64,000 nt of DNA from Candidatus Peregrinibacteria bacterium. GTDB lineage: Bacteria; Patescibacteriota; Gracilibacteria; UM-FILTER-43-11. A program made the position numbers and the translations under genes. Below the pieces are notes generated by a model. It saw only the letters and a program-made list of their open reading frames with translations, was not told where the DNA came from and did no database searches. This document shows positions 17,144 to 26,443 of the stretch, piece after piece. Positions within the stretch are counted from its first letter, which is position 1. Each line of letters starts with the position of its first letter. Location: positions 1-64,000 of the forward strand of contig JAFGCT010000005.1 of assembly GCA_016932505.1 (NCBI GenBank), in the 5' to 3' direction.

Positions 17144-18763
17144 TTATAGCTTTTTTGTCATATATGTTCCCTCCAGTTCATATCCTAATTTTTTGTAATA
17201 CTCGCGTGTTCCAATTGCAGCTATAACTGCAATTTTTTTAAATCCGGCTTTTTTAGATTGTTCTTCTGCTTCTTGCATCAATTGCTTACCAAATCCTAAG
17301 TGCTGTGTCTTTGATGAATTCTTACTATCTTTTTTTAGTGATTCTTGTCTGCCATAAACATGTAGTTCCCGAATAATTGCGGAGTCTTTTAACTCATTAA
17401 AAATAGGTTTTTTTGGATTTGATGGAAATCTTAATCTACATAGTCCGATTATTTTATCTAAATTTGTTTCATCAATGCTGATGAATAATTCCTGTCCATC
17501 ATTTGCTTCGTATTTCGTGACTCGTATTTCGTGACTCGTGATTCGTGCATCTTGAATTTCCCTACATCGTACGCAACGACAAACTACACCAGCTCGTTGC
17601 ATTTCTTGTCTTAGATTGGATTTTTTAGAACCGATTACAATACTTTCTGCTGGGATGTCTCTAATTATTCTAATTACCCTGCAATATTCAGGAATATTCT
17701 TTTTCATCTCAGTGATAATTTTTATTAGTTGTTCATCTGTATATGGTTTGTAAAAATCAGGATTTTCCTCAACCATTTTTGCAAGTTTGCTAAAAGGCAC
17801 TACCATACATGGGTATACTTTTAAGTAATCAGGTCGTAGTCCTTTATTTTCAAATAATTCTTTCCCTGACTTCATGTCAGATTCAAAAGTTGCAGAAGGT
17901 AGATTTGGCATTAAGTGATGGCATATTTTTAATCCAGCATCCCTACACAGTTTTGTTGCTTCAATCGATTCTTTAATTCCGTGTCCTCGTCTGCAGAATT
18001 CATTAACTTTGTCATCTGTTGATTGAATTCCAAGTTCAATTCCTGTAACTCCATACTCTCTCCATCTTTTTATTTCCTCTTCATCCACCCAGTCGGGTCT
18101 GGTCTCTAGCCAAAGGCCGACACATCTGGAATTTGCGGTTTCGTTTTGTCTGATGAGCTCTTTGAGCTGTGCGATGTGCGATGTGCGATGTGCGATGATT
18201 GGTCCCGGTCCTTCGTTTAATGCTAGATAAATCCCTTTTAAGAATTCAATTTGATAATCAATGGGAATAGCACCCCAGGTTCCACCTGCTACACGAATAT
18301 CAATTTTTGTAACATCATGTCCTTGGGCAACAAGTCCATTTAATCTTGTCTTCACTTGCTTATAACTATCAAATTCATTTAAAACAGCACGCATCATTGC
18401 AGGCTCATTGCTTAAATAACTCTTTGGCATTCCTTTTTCCGCAGGACAATAAATGCATTGACCAGGGCATCCCATATCTTTGGTTAGCACTGTTATGTTT
18501 GCAATTCCAGAAAGGGTGCGAACTTTTCTTTTCTGAATGAGTTTGAGTAATTCGTTATTAGGTTCGATTATTCCATCTTCAGTAAGTTCAATATAAGCTG
18601 AAATCAATTCCAGATTTTTAGGTAATACACCGCCATTTTTCTTTGTTAGCTGATTGCGCACTTCTTTTAATTTCTTTTCAGAAAAACTTTTCTCTTTTAC
18701 AAGTTCAAGAATTATTTTTTTCGAAAGTGGAATAAGTGATTTTCGTATGGAATGTGTAGACAT
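17144..18763 (-). CDS. Elp3-like radical SAM / GNAT acetyltransferase (tRNA wobble-uridine modification)
   Basis: A 539-residue enzyme with a radical SAM core (CPGQCIYCP cluster-binding motif near residue 100) and a C-terminal GNAT acetyltransferase domain (GFGKQLMQEAEEQ, GYELEGTYM). Elp3 makes the acetyl-CoA-derived cm5U side chain on U34 of tRNA; bacterial and archaeal homologues act without the other Elongator subunits. I start at ATG 18763 instead of TTG 18778. Two short-period DNA repeats are translated in frame: a 7-mer repeated four times (18169-18196), giving AHRTSHIAQ, and a 14-mer (17509-17550) in the linker before the GNAT domain. Confidence 0.9.
   Translation of the reverse strand: MSTHSIRKSLIPLSKKIILELVKEKSFSEKKLKEVRNQLTKKNGGVLPKNLELISAYIELTEDGIIEPNNELLKLIQKRKVRTLSGIANITVLTKDMGCPGQCIYCPAEKGMPKSYLSNEPAMMRAVLNEFDSYKQVKTRLNGLVAQGHDVTKIDIRVAGGTWGAIPIDYQIEFLKGIYLALNEGPGPIIAHRTSHIAQLKELIRQNETANSRCVGLWLETRPDWVDEEEIKRWREYGVTGIELGIQSTDDKVNEFCRRGHGIKESIEATKLCRDAGLKICHHLMPNLPSATFESDMKSGKELFENKGLRPDYLKVYPCMVVPFSKLAKMVEENPDFYKPYTDEQLIKIITEMKKNIPEYCRVIRIIRDIPAESIVIGSKKSNLRQEMQRAGVVCRCVRCREIQDARITSHEIRVTKYEANDGQELFISIDETNLDKIIGLCRLRFPSNPKKPIFNELKDSAIIRELHVYGRQESLKKDSKNSSKTQHLGFGKQLMQEAEEQSKKAGFKKIAVIAAIGTREYYKKLGYELEGTYMTKKL
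17509..17550. repeat. 14-bp tandem repeat inside the Elp3-like gene
   Basis: CGTATTTCGTGACT occurs twice without change (17509-17522, 17523-17536), then as CGTGATTCGTGCAT (17537-17550). It encodes the residues DARITSHEIRVTKYE at the junction between the radical SAM and GNAT parts and keeps the frame. Confidence 0.9.
18169..18196. repeat. 7-bp tandem repeat inside the Elp3-like gene
   Basis: Four perfect copies of GTGCGAT. Twenty-eight bases are not a multiple of three, so the reading frame differs in each copy; the surrounding gene stays open. Confidence 0.9.
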
Positions 18764-18940
18764 ATTTTTGTTATTCAAAATTCAAGATTAAAATTAAAAA
18801 TTCATTTTGAGTGATTTAAAAGATATCATTAAATCTTCCAATTTGGAAGTCGTTAGTCGTAATTCTGTATGAATAGTTTTTTTAAATAGCGATGAGACCA
18901 TAATCATTAGTCTGATCTTTTTTGTTACAAAAATCACATA

Positions 18941-19996
18941 TTAATTTTTCCTTCTTGCCCTTAAAACCATACCGATAATAAAAGAAAGTCCTGCAATTGT
19001 TACAATTGCCCAAAACTTTCCTTGTGTTCCTAAAAATAATGCACCTATTCCAAATATTCCACAGAGCAGATAGATAAGTCCGAGCACTTGTCTTTCAGAA
19101 AGCCCGAATTTAAGCATGCGATGATGAAGGTGTACCGCTTTTCTGTATTTATCCCATTCACCGCCTTTCCATGGCGCCTGTCTGTTATAAAGTCTATGAA
19201 TGATTACATAAACAGCATCTAAAATAGGGAAGCCAAGAATTAAAAATGCTGTGGCAATTTTTCCGCCTGAAAAGATTGCGAGTACTGCAAGAAGCAGTCC
19301 AAAAAACATTGAACCAGAGTCTCCTATAATAATTTTTGGAGGGTAGAAATCGAATATCCAAAAACCAAAAGCTATCATTGCTACAATCAAGGCTAGTGTG
19401 GCTACTTCTGGTTGGTTAACAACTTCGGATATGCTGAGAAAAAACAAAGTCAGACCACCTATCACGGTAATTCCGCTTGTCATTCCCGGTATACCATCCA
19501 ACCAGTTCATGGTGTTTGTAATAAGTAGTATCCATGCAATTGTAAATAATCCGGAAAGAGCCATAACGGTAACCGTTGTTTCACCAAATTGAAAAATGAA
19601 CTTAATTTGGTCGAGAGCTATGTATCCGCCAAAAGGGTTTGTAATAGTTTCTACTCCTATTCCAGATACTATCATTATTAATGCCACCAAAACTTGTACG
19701 ACTAGCCTAAACCATGGTGGAAGATCCATTCTGTCATCAATAAAACTTACAAAAACCAAAATTCCTGCCCCAATTAGAAGCCCGATTAATTTAATAGTTG
19801 GTCCGAAAAATATAAGTGCTAGAGCCAAAAACACAATGAAAAGAATTATTCCTCCTGGGTATGGCACCGCTTTTCTTTTTAGTCCGTATTTTTCGGGTCT
19901 ATCCATTAGTCCAAGTTTTGGAAAAACTTTCAGTGCAATTAATACTGATAAAATTGTGAGGGATAAGGCCGATATTGCGGGGAGAAAATAATTCAT
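18941..19996 (-). CDS. WecA/TagO/MraY-type polyprenyl-phosphate sugar-1-phosphate transferase
   Basis: A 351-residue integral membrane enzyme with about ten transmembrane helices. It carries the family signatures NTMNWLDGIPGM (Mg/UDP-sugar loop), GDSGSMFFG, and the cytoplasmic HLHHRMLKFGLSERQ histidine motif. It would transfer a HexNAc-1-phosphate from UDP-sugar to undecaprenyl phosphate to start a cell-surface polymer. The GG-x-P-x-P start (YPGGIILF) and the HHR motif favour WecA/TagO over MraY. The glycosyltransferase at 21052 on the same strand could act in the same surface pathway. Confidence 0.9.
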   Translation of the reverse strand: MNYFLPAISALSLTILSVLIALKVFPKLGLMDRPEKYGLKRKAVPYPGGIILFIVFLALALIFFGPTIKLIGLLIGAGILVFVSFIDDRMDLPPWFRLVVQVLVALIMIVSGIGVETITNPFGGYIALDQIKFIFQFGETTVTVMALSGLFTIAWILLITNTMNWLDGIPGMTSGITVIGGLTLFFLSISEVVNQPEVATLALIVAMIAFGFWIFDFYPPKIIIGDSGSMFFGLLLAVLAIFSGGKIATAFLILGFPILDAVYVIIHRLYNRQAPWKGGEWDKYRKAVHLHHRMLKFGLSERQVLGLIYLLCGIFGIGALFLGTQGKFWAIVTIAGLSFIIGMVLRARRKN

Positions 19997-20066
19997 TTGT
20001 GATTTTTGATTTGTGAATTGTGATTTTTAAAATTTAAATCACAAATCACAAATATTAAATGCTTTT
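19997..20066. repeat. short-period AT-rich repeat with inverted halves
   Basis: TTTGTGATTTTTGATTTGTG and related units are followed by AAATCACAAATCACAAAT, so the stretch can fold on itself. The AAATCACAAAT unit recurs inside comEC (41320-41347). Confidence 0.75.
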
Positions 20067-20942
20067 TTACCATCCTCGTTCTGCTAATTTAACTTCCAAA
20101 ACATCAATTTCAATTCCAACCATCGCTTCACCAAGGTTTTCAGAAATTTCGGCGAGTTTTTCTGAATTATTATAATGAGTTACTGCTTCTACAATCGCAC
20201 GTGCACGGGATGCAGGATCGCCTGATTTAAAAATACCAGAGCCTACAAAGACTCCATCACAACCAAGTTGCATCATTAATGCGGCGTCAGCAGGTGTGGC
20301 TATTCCACCAGCTGCAAAATTTACTATTGGTAATCGTCCTAATTTAATTGTCTCTTTTAAAATATTCATCGAGACTCTTTCGTTTTTGCAGAATTTTTTC
20401 AACTCAGATATTTTTGCGTTTTTTAATTCCGAAATATTTTCAGCAATGGTTCTAAAGTGATGCACTGCTTCCACAACATTACCTGTACCAGCTTCTCCTT
20501 TTGTTCGAATCATACATGCTCCTTCTTCAATTCTCCTAAGAGCTTCACCTAGATTTCTTGCTCCGCATACAAAAGGTACTTTGAATTTACTTTTATCAAC
20601 ATGATATTTGTTGTCTGCAGGAGTAAGCACTTCACTTTCATCAATATAATCAACTTTAATAGCTTCCAAAATCTGAGCTTCGACAAAATGACCAATGCGT
20701 ACTTTAGCCATTACGGGAATTGATACGGTGTTGATTATTTCTTTTATCATTGCTGGGTCGCTCATACGTGCAACACCGCCATCCTTTCTTATGTCTGCAG
20801 GAACCCTTTCAAGGGCCATTACTGCAACAGCACCTGCTTCTTCAGCAATACGCGCTTGTTCAGAATTAACAACATCCATAATTACACCGCCTTTCAGCAT
20901 CTGAGCAAGACCTTTTTTTAGAGTTGGAGTGTTTTTTTCCAT
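20067..20942 (-). CDS. pdxS: pyridoxal 5'-phosphate synthase, lyase subunit
   Basis: A 291-residue TIM-barrel enzyme that builds PLP from ribose 5-phosphate, glyceraldehyde 3-phosphate and ammonia. It has the family's [17 protein letters not shown] start, [16 protein letters not shown], the lysines expected to hold the sugar ([11 protein letters not shown] and [10 protein letters not shown]) and the [19 protein letters not shown] barrel end. The glutaminase partner PdxT is not in this window. PdxS may use free ammonia, or pdxT may lie elsewhere. Length and motifs are normal. Confidence 0.95.
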   Translation of the reverse strand: MEKNTPTLKKGLAQMLKGGVIMDVVNSEQARIAEEAGAVAVMALERVPADIRKDGGVARMSDPAMIKEIINTVSIPVMAKVRIGHFVEAQILEAIKVDYIDESEVLTPADNKYHVDKSKFKVPFVCGARNLGEALRRIEEGACMIRTKGEAGTGNVVEAVHHFRTIAENISELKNAKISELKKFCKNERVSMNILKETIKLGRLPIVNFAAGGIATPADAALMMQLGCDGVFVGSGIFKSGDPASRARAIVEAVTHYNNSEKLAEISENLGEAMVGIEIDVLEVKLAERGW

Positions 20943-21051
20943 AGTGAGGGAATTATATCATTAAGTTTTTGAATATTGAATATTGAATGTTGATTTTAAA
21001 ATTTTGAACTAAATCTGAACTTTGAAATCATTATTCAACATTCTTAAATTA

Positions 21052-22623
21052 TTAAGGCACAGCCTTTCGTACTTTCTTTGTTACATTGAATTCCAATCTT
21101 TTCCCAATCATTAATCGAGTCTGTGCATCAATAGCTGGTATTGCGCCGAATATAATTGTAATTATTGGCAGAAAAATCCACATTACCATTGCACCAAGTC
21201 TTCCCCTCCAGCCTTTTGGATGTTTAGGAAGCATTATCATTGAAAGAAGCATTGAAACTATTACACCAATAAGAGCCAGCTTGAAAAATACATAAAAAAC
21301 CATTCCTAAATTATATGCTGTAACTGATTGGCCAAATGATTCATTAAATCTTCTTGGAATAGGAGAGGCCATTGCAAGAATAAGAGGCGCGGTTGCCCAC
21401 ATAAAATGACCTTCTACAAGTATCCAAAATCTTCTAAGTGTTATCCAGAATGGAACTTCATGTCTCATTTTCCAAAAATTAACGGCAACAAATGAAATGT
21501 CGGTAACACCCCAAGCCCATCTTCGCAATTGAAGATATTGATCTTTTAATGTTTCTATATAAGTTTCTGATTCAACTGCATCTTGATAAATCGGCATAAA
21601 TAGTGGAATCACTTTGTGATTTCCTTTGTAATGAAAAAATGAGCGCCAGAATTGGTGACCATCTTCCACAATACTTGTCTTGCTCCAGAAATCCATTTCA
21701 ATTAGAGCGTCCAACGGCTGACTGTGGGCTGCAAAATTTCTAAGCCTATCAGCTCTACCCGATTGAATAATGTGCCAAAAGGAACTTCCTAGTGCTACGA
21801 TTCTGATAAAAATCGGTACATTCCATATATTATTGAAAAACAACGGAAGAGATTGATAGCTTCTTTTTTTTCTTTCGGGGGTAGAAATGTAGTGAAGAGT
21901 AAGGCATGGCAGATAATCGGGATGAATAATATTATCAGCATCAATAGTAGTAATTACTACATTAGATGGGTCGATTCCTAACTCAATGATTTTTTTTGAT
22001 GCTCTGACTCCCGAAAAGTGAATATTTGCGCCCTTTCCAATTACTTCACCTTCTAAATTTGCAGGGTGCTCTATGCTCCAAAAATGTCCGAATATACCTC
22101 CAAACTCTTTTTTAAGTATTTCTGCATTTTTAACTCCGCGTTCATGATCTCTTTCTTCCGTGGCCAATACTACCATTATTTTTTTTAAGTCATAATTTGC
22201 ATCTGCGATTGCCTGAAAAGAATGTCTTAATATTTCAATATCTTCTTTATATGTTGGAACAATAATTAAATGATAAATATCATTACCAATTTTTCTATAA
22301 TCAGAAGACATTTTTTGATATTGAGAATGTAATCGTTGCAATACATCTCTCGCTTCTGGAAAAGCTCTTTTTTCAATAGAGATAAAATCAGTTTGATGGA
22401 ATAGTTCGAGATATTTACTCCAATTAACTGTCATATATCTTTTTGTAGAAAAGTATCCTTTAATCAAAAAATATGAGAACCCCCATGATCTTATTAGCCA
22501 AATTACCGTATAAAACAAAATAAAAACTGCCACTACATTTGGCAGATTGAATGAAAGTGCAATTGGCAAAACTAATGTTAGCCATACACATAACCCAGGG
22601 ATTATTTCCCATAATCTTTTCAC
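21052..22623 (-). CDS. membrane family-2 glycosyltransferase, cellulose-synthase-like
   Basis: A 523-residue protein starting with GTG: two N-terminal transmembrane helices, a cytoplasmic GT2 domain with VPTYKED, TIDADN (the DxD metal/UDP site), SIVEDG (catalytic base) and QLRRWAWG (acceptor-binding Q-x-x-RW), then four or so C-terminal helices. Enzymes of this type polymerise and export beta-linked glycans through their own membrane channel. It is separated by a short repeat from the small membrane protein upstream. Product unknown. Confidence 0.9.
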   Translation of the reverse strand: MKRLWEIIPGLCVWLTLVLPIALSFNLPNVVAVFILFYTVIWLIRSWGFSYFLIKGYFSTKRYMTVNWSKYLELFHQTDFISIEKRAFPEARDVLQRLHSQYQKMSSDYRKIGNDIYHLIIVPTYKEDIEILRHSFQAIADANYDLKKIMVVLATEERDHERGVKNAEILKKEFGGIFGHFWSIEHPANLEGEVIGKGANIHFSGVRASKKIIELGIDPSNVVITTIDADNIIHPDYLPCLTLHYISTPERKKRSYQSLPLFFNNIWNVPIFIRIVALGSSFWHIIQSGRADRLRNFAAHSQPLDALIEMDFWSKTSIVEDGHQFWRSFFHYKGNHKVIPLFMPIYQDAVESETYIETLKDQYLQLRRWAWGVTDISFVAVNFWKMRHEVPFWITLRRFWILVEGHFMWATAPLILAMASPIPRRFNESFGQSVTAYNLGMVFYVFFKLALIGVIVSMLLSMIMLPKHPKGWRGRLGAMVMWIFLPIITIIFGAIPAIDAQTRLMIGKRLEFNVTKKVRKAVP

Positions 22624-22627
22624 AACT

Positions 22628-22655
22628 AAATAAGGACTAAGAAATAAGGACTAAT
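22628..22655. repeat. 14-bp tandem repeat AAATAAGGACTAAG
   Basis: Two copies (22628-22641, 22642-22655; last base differs) directly upstream of the glycosyltransferase start. The decamer AAGGACTAAG is found again twice inside rsmA at 40271-40301. Confidence 0.85.
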
Positions 22656-22666
22656 CTTTTTTTGTT

Positions 22667-22933
22667 TTAGAATTGTAGGTCTCCTGAAGAGGTTCCGCCT
22701 GAACTTGTGTTTGTATTGGATTTATAATCAGGGCTACCAGATGAACTTTGCCCCTGAAACATTAGATAAATTGAAAATATAATTATTATAAGCGCGATAA
22801 TTCCGAATACTGCGACTACTGATTTAAATCTAGCGCTTAAATAACCGAATTTTATTGAATGACGAACAATTAATCCGCTTATAGCGATGAAGCAGATTAG
22901 TACCAAAATGTAGATTATTATTGCTATAGCCAT
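22667..22933 (-). CDS. small two-span membrane protein
   Basis: An 88-residue product with two hydrophobic helices (about residues 3-22 and 38-62) and a Ser/Gly/Asn-rich C-terminal tail. It starts at a clear ATG and lies upstream of the glycosyltransferase on the same strand, 43 bp away. Not recognised; it may be an accessory subunit of the glycosyltransferase, by position only. Confidence 0.6.
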   Translation of the reverse strand: MAIAIIIYILVLICFIAISGLIVRHSIKFGYLSARFKSVVAVFGIIALIIIIFSIYLMFQGQSSSGSPDYKSNTNTSSGGTSSGDLQF

Positions 22934-23051
22934 TTTTATTATGTTACTTCGGTTGGTATTTTAGCATAAAAGCTTGAAATTCGAAATTTGAAATTCAAAA
23001 TTTAAAAATTGACTTAATATTTCCTCGAGAGTAGAATTTCAGCGAAGAAAG

Positions 23052-23262
23052 TGATTGATTTTAAGGACAAGCTTATAAGAAATTTATGCCAAAGGGAATG
23101 ATGGTCGTGACTGTAAGCCATCTGCATAAAATCTTATTAAGTACCACCTTTAAGTAGCTTTCTGACATCAAATTGAGTGGTCCTCGCTTTGCGGGGTCAA
23201 ACAGGGTGGAACCCTCCGATATATTTCGGAGCCCTGATAGAGTTATTTTCTGTCAGTTTTTT
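23052..23262 (+). promoter_or_regulatory. T-box riboswitch of thrS, specifier ACC
   Basis: The leader of thrS has the parts of a T-box. Stem I: TTTATGC/GCATAAA with an apical GATGG...CCATC hairpin, lower pairs CTTATAAGA/TCTTATTAAG and AGAAAG/CTTTCT. The 3' side of the internal loop reads AAGT-ACC-A, so ACC (23143-23145) is the threonine specifier. A stem III-like hairpin CCTCGCTTTGCGGGG is at 23182-23196. The antiterminator is CAGGG, bulge TGGAACC (23207-23213), CTCCGA/TCGGAG, CCCTG. Uncharged tRNA-Thr would stabilise it and allow thrS transcription. Confidence 0.9.
23234..23262 (+). terminator. regulated terminator of the thrS T-box
   Basis: CTGATAGA (23234-23241) pairs with TCTGTCAG (23249-23256), with one G-U pair, and is followed by six T. 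Its left arm shares CTG with the antiterminator, so the two structures exclude each other. Confidence 0.88.
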
Positions 23263-23303
23263 ACGGTTAACGTCGTATATATTAAATCTTTAATTTACAT
23301 ATA

Positions 23304-25055
23304 ATGTCCAAAAAAGAAATTCCAATATCTACAAAACGTCATAGTCTTTCTCATATTATGGCTCAAGCTGTGCTCGAAATGTTTCCTGAGGCTAGTCTTG
23401 CAATAGGTCCGGATATCGATACAGGTTTTTATTATGATTTTCAGCTTCCTCGTACTTTGATACCTGAAGATTTGCCAATCATCGAGAAAAAGATGAAGCA
23501 TATTATCAAACAAAATCAAAAATTTGAGTCTTATATTGAACCAGTTGATAAAGCTATTGAATTTTTAAAGAAAACTAAACAGGATTTTAAAGTCGAATTA
23601 GTTGCAGATTTAAAAGCGGAAGGTGTGAAAGAAGTTAGTTTTTACAAAAATGGTAATTTTGTAGATTTATGTAAAGGTCCTCATGTCGAAATGACTGGGC
23701 AGATACAAATCGGCACATTCAAGCTTGATAAAATTGCAGGTGCTTATTGGCGTGGTGATGAAAAACGTCCAATGCTTCAGAGAATTTATGGTCTTGCCTT
23801 TGATACAAAGGAGGATTTGGATGAATTTTTTAGGATTAGAAAGGAGGCGGAGAAACGTGATCATAGAAAGCTAGGAAGAGAACTAGATTTGTTTAGTACT
23901 CATCAAGAAGCTGGTCCAGGTTTAATTTATTGGCATCCAAAAGGAGCACGTATAAGGCATGAAATTGAATCATTTTGGAGAGATGAGCATTTAAAAAATG
24001 GATATGAATTAGTTTATTCTCCTCATGTTGGAAAATCATGGCTTTGGGAAACTTCTGGCCATTTAGATTTTTATAAAGAGGGTATGTTTCCTGAAATGAA
24101 AATGGATGGTGATGATTATTATGTTAAGCCAATGAATTGTCCTTTTCATGTGCTTATGTATAATAATACGTCTCGATCATATCGTGATTTACCAATGAGA
24201 TGGGCGGAGTTAGGTACGGTTTATAGATATGAGGCTAGTGGAGTTCTTCATGGTTTACTTCGTGTTCGTGGATTTACACAGGATGATGCCCATATTATTT
24301 GTACTCCTGATCAAATTGAGGATGAAATTGTTGAGGTTATTCGTTTTTCAATGTTTATGTGGAGAGCATTTGGTTTTAAAGACATCAAGGCCTATATATC
24401 AACAAAACCTGAAAAGAGTGTGGGTGATGAAAAAAAATGGAAACAAGCAACTGAGTCTTTAACCCGAGCTGTGAAAAAAGAAGGAATTGAAGTGGAAATT
24501 GATGAGGGTGGTGGGGCTTTTTATGGTCCAAAAATTGATTTAAAAATTCGTGATGCTATTGGGAGGGAGTGGCAGACATCTACTATACAATTTGATTTCA
24601 ATTTACCAGAAAGATTTAATATGACCTATATTGGAGAAGATGGTAAAGAGAAGCAGCCATATATGGTTCATAGAGCTTTGCTTGGTTCTATTGAACGTTT
24701 TTTTGGAATATTGATTGAACATTTTGGCGGCGCTTTTCCTGTTTGGCTTGCTCCGGTTCAAGTTGTTGTTGTACCGGTTGCTTCTGTTCACCAGAAATAT
24801 GCGGAGGATTTGAAGAATGAAATGTTTAAAAGTGGTATACGGGTAGAAATTATGAGTGCGGATGAAACTTTGGGCAAAAGAATTCGTGAAGCTGAAAAAA
24901 ACAAAATCCCTTATATGCTAGTAGTAGGGGATGATGAAGTAAAAAGTAAATCTGTTAATGTTCGTAGTTTTCATACCAAGGAACAGAAATCAATGAAGAC
25001 CGACAAGTTTATAAAAGAGGTTGTTGAGGAAATTAAGGAGAGAAAGCTTCCATAA
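23304..25055 (+). CDS. thrS: threonyl-tRNA synthetase without TGS domain
   Basis: A 583-residue class II synthetase. It begins directly with the editing domain (RHSLSHIMAQAV, HxxxH) and lacks the N-terminal TGS domain of about 60 residues found in most bacterial ThrRS. The catalytic core follows (FWRDEHLKNGYELVYSPH, zinc/threonine-binding MNCPFHVLMY, ERFFGILIEHFGGAFPVWLAP) and then the anticodon-binding domain. The 41 bases after the regulated terminator hold the translation start. It ends in a bidirectional terminator. Confidence 0.96.
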   Translation: MSKKEIPISTKRHSLSHIMAQAVLEMFPEASLAIGPDIDTGFYYDFQLPRTLIPEDLPIIEKKMKHIIKQNQKFESYIEPVDKAIEFLKKTKQDFKVELVADLKAEGVKEVSFYKNGNFVDLCKGPHVEMTGQIQIGTFKLDKIAGAYWRGDEKRPMLQRIYGLAFDTKEDLDEFFRIRKEAEKRDHRKLGRELDLFSTHQEAGPGLIYWHPKGARIRHEIESFWRDEHLKNGYELVYSPHVGKSWLWETSGHLDFYKEGMFPEMKMDGDDYYVKPMNCPFHVLMYNNTSRSYRDLPMRWAELGTVYRYEASGVLHGLLRVRGFTQDDAHIICTPDQIEDEIVEVIRFSMFMWRAFGFKDIKAYISTKPEKSVGDEKKWKQATESLTRAVKKEGIEVEIDEGGGAFYGPKIDLKIRDAIGREWQTSTIQFDFNLPERFNMTYIGEDGKEKQPYMVHRALLGSIERFFGILIEHFGGAFPVWLAPVQVVVVPVASVHQKYAEDLKNEMFKSGIRVEIMSADETLGKRIREAEKNKIPYMLVVGDDEVKSKSVNVRSFHTKEQKSMKTDKFIKEVVEEIKERKLP

Positions 25056-25065
25056 TTGGATATTA

Positions 25066-25100
25066 AAAAATCCCGTCCGCATTAGGCGGACGGGATTTTT
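25066..25100. terminator. bidirectional terminator after thrS
   Basis: AAAAATCCCGTCCGC / GCGGACGGGATTTTT with a five-base loop ATTAG: a 15-bp perfect stem flanked by A and T runs, serving thrS and the convergent gene at 25110. Confidence 0.93.
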
Positions 25101-25109
25101 AGTTAATTA

Positions 25110-25757
25110 TTATTTCTTGTATTTTGCTACAAGTCTTTTAACTGAGTCGGATTTTTTTCGTTCCTTAAGATTCTCTTCTTCTTTTATCAAACTTTCTCTT
25201 TTTTTGTTAAGAGCTTGTACTATTTTTTTACTACCAAATATTCTATCGTCTGCTATTGGTTCACCATTAAATCCAATTTTTATATATCTGTGGTATTTAA
25301 GAGTACCCAAATATTTTCTTAAGTCATCCCTGTTAGTAATGCTATCAATTTTTTCTAGGTGATTATCAAGATATCTTTGTTCCTTTTCTTTTTTTGCTAA
25401 TTTAGCTTTTTGTTTATTAATTACTTCGACAAGAGCTTCACTGTCTTTGTAGCCTTTATAAGGTTTTACCCAAAATCCATTTTCAGTTACTCCTCCATTT
25501 AATAGTTTTGGATCATGCTGTGCGCAGTCTTTACAGAAATTTTTCAGAGTTTCTGAATCCTCAATGCTTTCAACAGTATTTGTAAGTTCTTTTAGTATTC
25601 TGTCTTCTTCATCTGCTTGTTCAGGAGAATCTGAAACAGCCTTAAGCGCAGTTCTGCTTTCGACTATATCATCTTTTAGTTCTGTTTCTTGGCCTTCATC
25701 AGCCATTTCTCCTAATTGTGCAGCTAAATTTCCTTCTGTTACATCTGTATTTTTCAT
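25110..25757 (-). CDS. charged hypothetical protein
   Basis: A 215-residue soluble, highly charged protein with an acidic N-terminal half (MADEGQETELKDD), a Cys pair near the middle (FCKDCAQHD), and a Lys/Glu-rich coiled-coil-like second half. No domain recognised. It is isolated on the minus strand between thrS and the SanA-like gene. Confidence 0.65.
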   Translation of the reverse strand: MKNTDVTEGNLAAQLGEMADEGQETELKDDIVESRTALKAVSDSPEQADEEDRILKELTNTVESIEDSETLKNFCKDCAQHDPKLLNGGVTENGFWVKPYKGYKDSEALVEVINKQKAKLAKKEKEQRYLDNHLEKIDSITNRDDLRKYLGTLKYHRYIKIGFNGEPIADDRIFGSKKIVQALNKKRESLIKEEENLKERKKSDSVKRLVAKYKK

Positions 25758-25866
25758 ATTTATATTATAAATTAAGAATTATTTTATGTATTTATTATAA
25801 CATAAAAAAGTTATTAAGTCAAATAACTTAATATAAAATGAAAAGAGCTCAGTGCTTTAAGGGTGT

Positions 25867-26442
25867 TTAGTTAAACAAGAATACATCCAAGATTGCCTTT
25901 GAAGTAGCTATTAGTTCTCGCTGTTTAAAACTTATGATTTTTAGATATTCATGTTTGTCCGCTACCATTCCTACTGCATCTAACCCTTTGTGATTCGCAA
26001 TAAATAATGCTCTTGGTAGGTGATATCTTTGCGTAACAATTATTACCGACCTATTTAATTCACTTATATTATTTACGGATGCAAGAGTGTTTAGCCCTAA
26101 AGGATCCTCCACAATATTTTTTGAATTAATACCCTTTTCAATCGCATAGCTTTTCATCGCTTTTGTTTCGTTTTCCGCACCACTCATAACAAGAATGTCC
26201 ACTTTTCTGGTATCGTAAAGATCTATTGCAGTATCCACACGATCTCGCAATACATCGGAAAGTCTATCCCCATAAGCTGCCGCACCTAATACTAAGGCTA
26301 TTTCTTTTTTAGGGATATCTTCTATATTTTCATAAATAACATCATTTGTCTGAGCTTTGATGATAATACTGGAGGCGAAAGGCATGCTTAGAAGTAGTAC
26401 GAAAGCTAGTCCGATTGTTGTTATGTAACCTTTATTATTCAT
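25867..26442 (-). CDS. YdcF/SanA/ElyC (DUF218) family protein, membrane-anchored
   Basis: A 191-residue protein with an N-terminal signal anchor (residues 7-25) and a DUF218 domain: IALVLGAAAYGDRLSDVLRDRVDTAIDLY, ILVMSGAENETKAMKSYA, and the VTQRYHLPRALFIA motif. Family members are implicated in envelope maintenance and peptidoglycan or polyprenyl carrier metabolism; the exact reaction is unknown. It follows the small membrane gene by one base, so the two may be co-transcribed. Confidence 0.88.
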   Translation of the reverse strand: MNNKGYITTIGLAFVLLLSMPFASSIIIKAQTNDVIYENIEDIPKKEIALVLGAAAYGDRLSDVLRDRVDTAIDLYDTRKVDILVMSGAENETKAMKSYAIEKGINSKNIVEDPLGLNTLASVNNISELNRSVIIVTQRYHLPRALFIANHKGLDAVGMVADKHEYLKIISFKQRELIATSKAILDVFLFN

Positions 26443-26443
26443 T

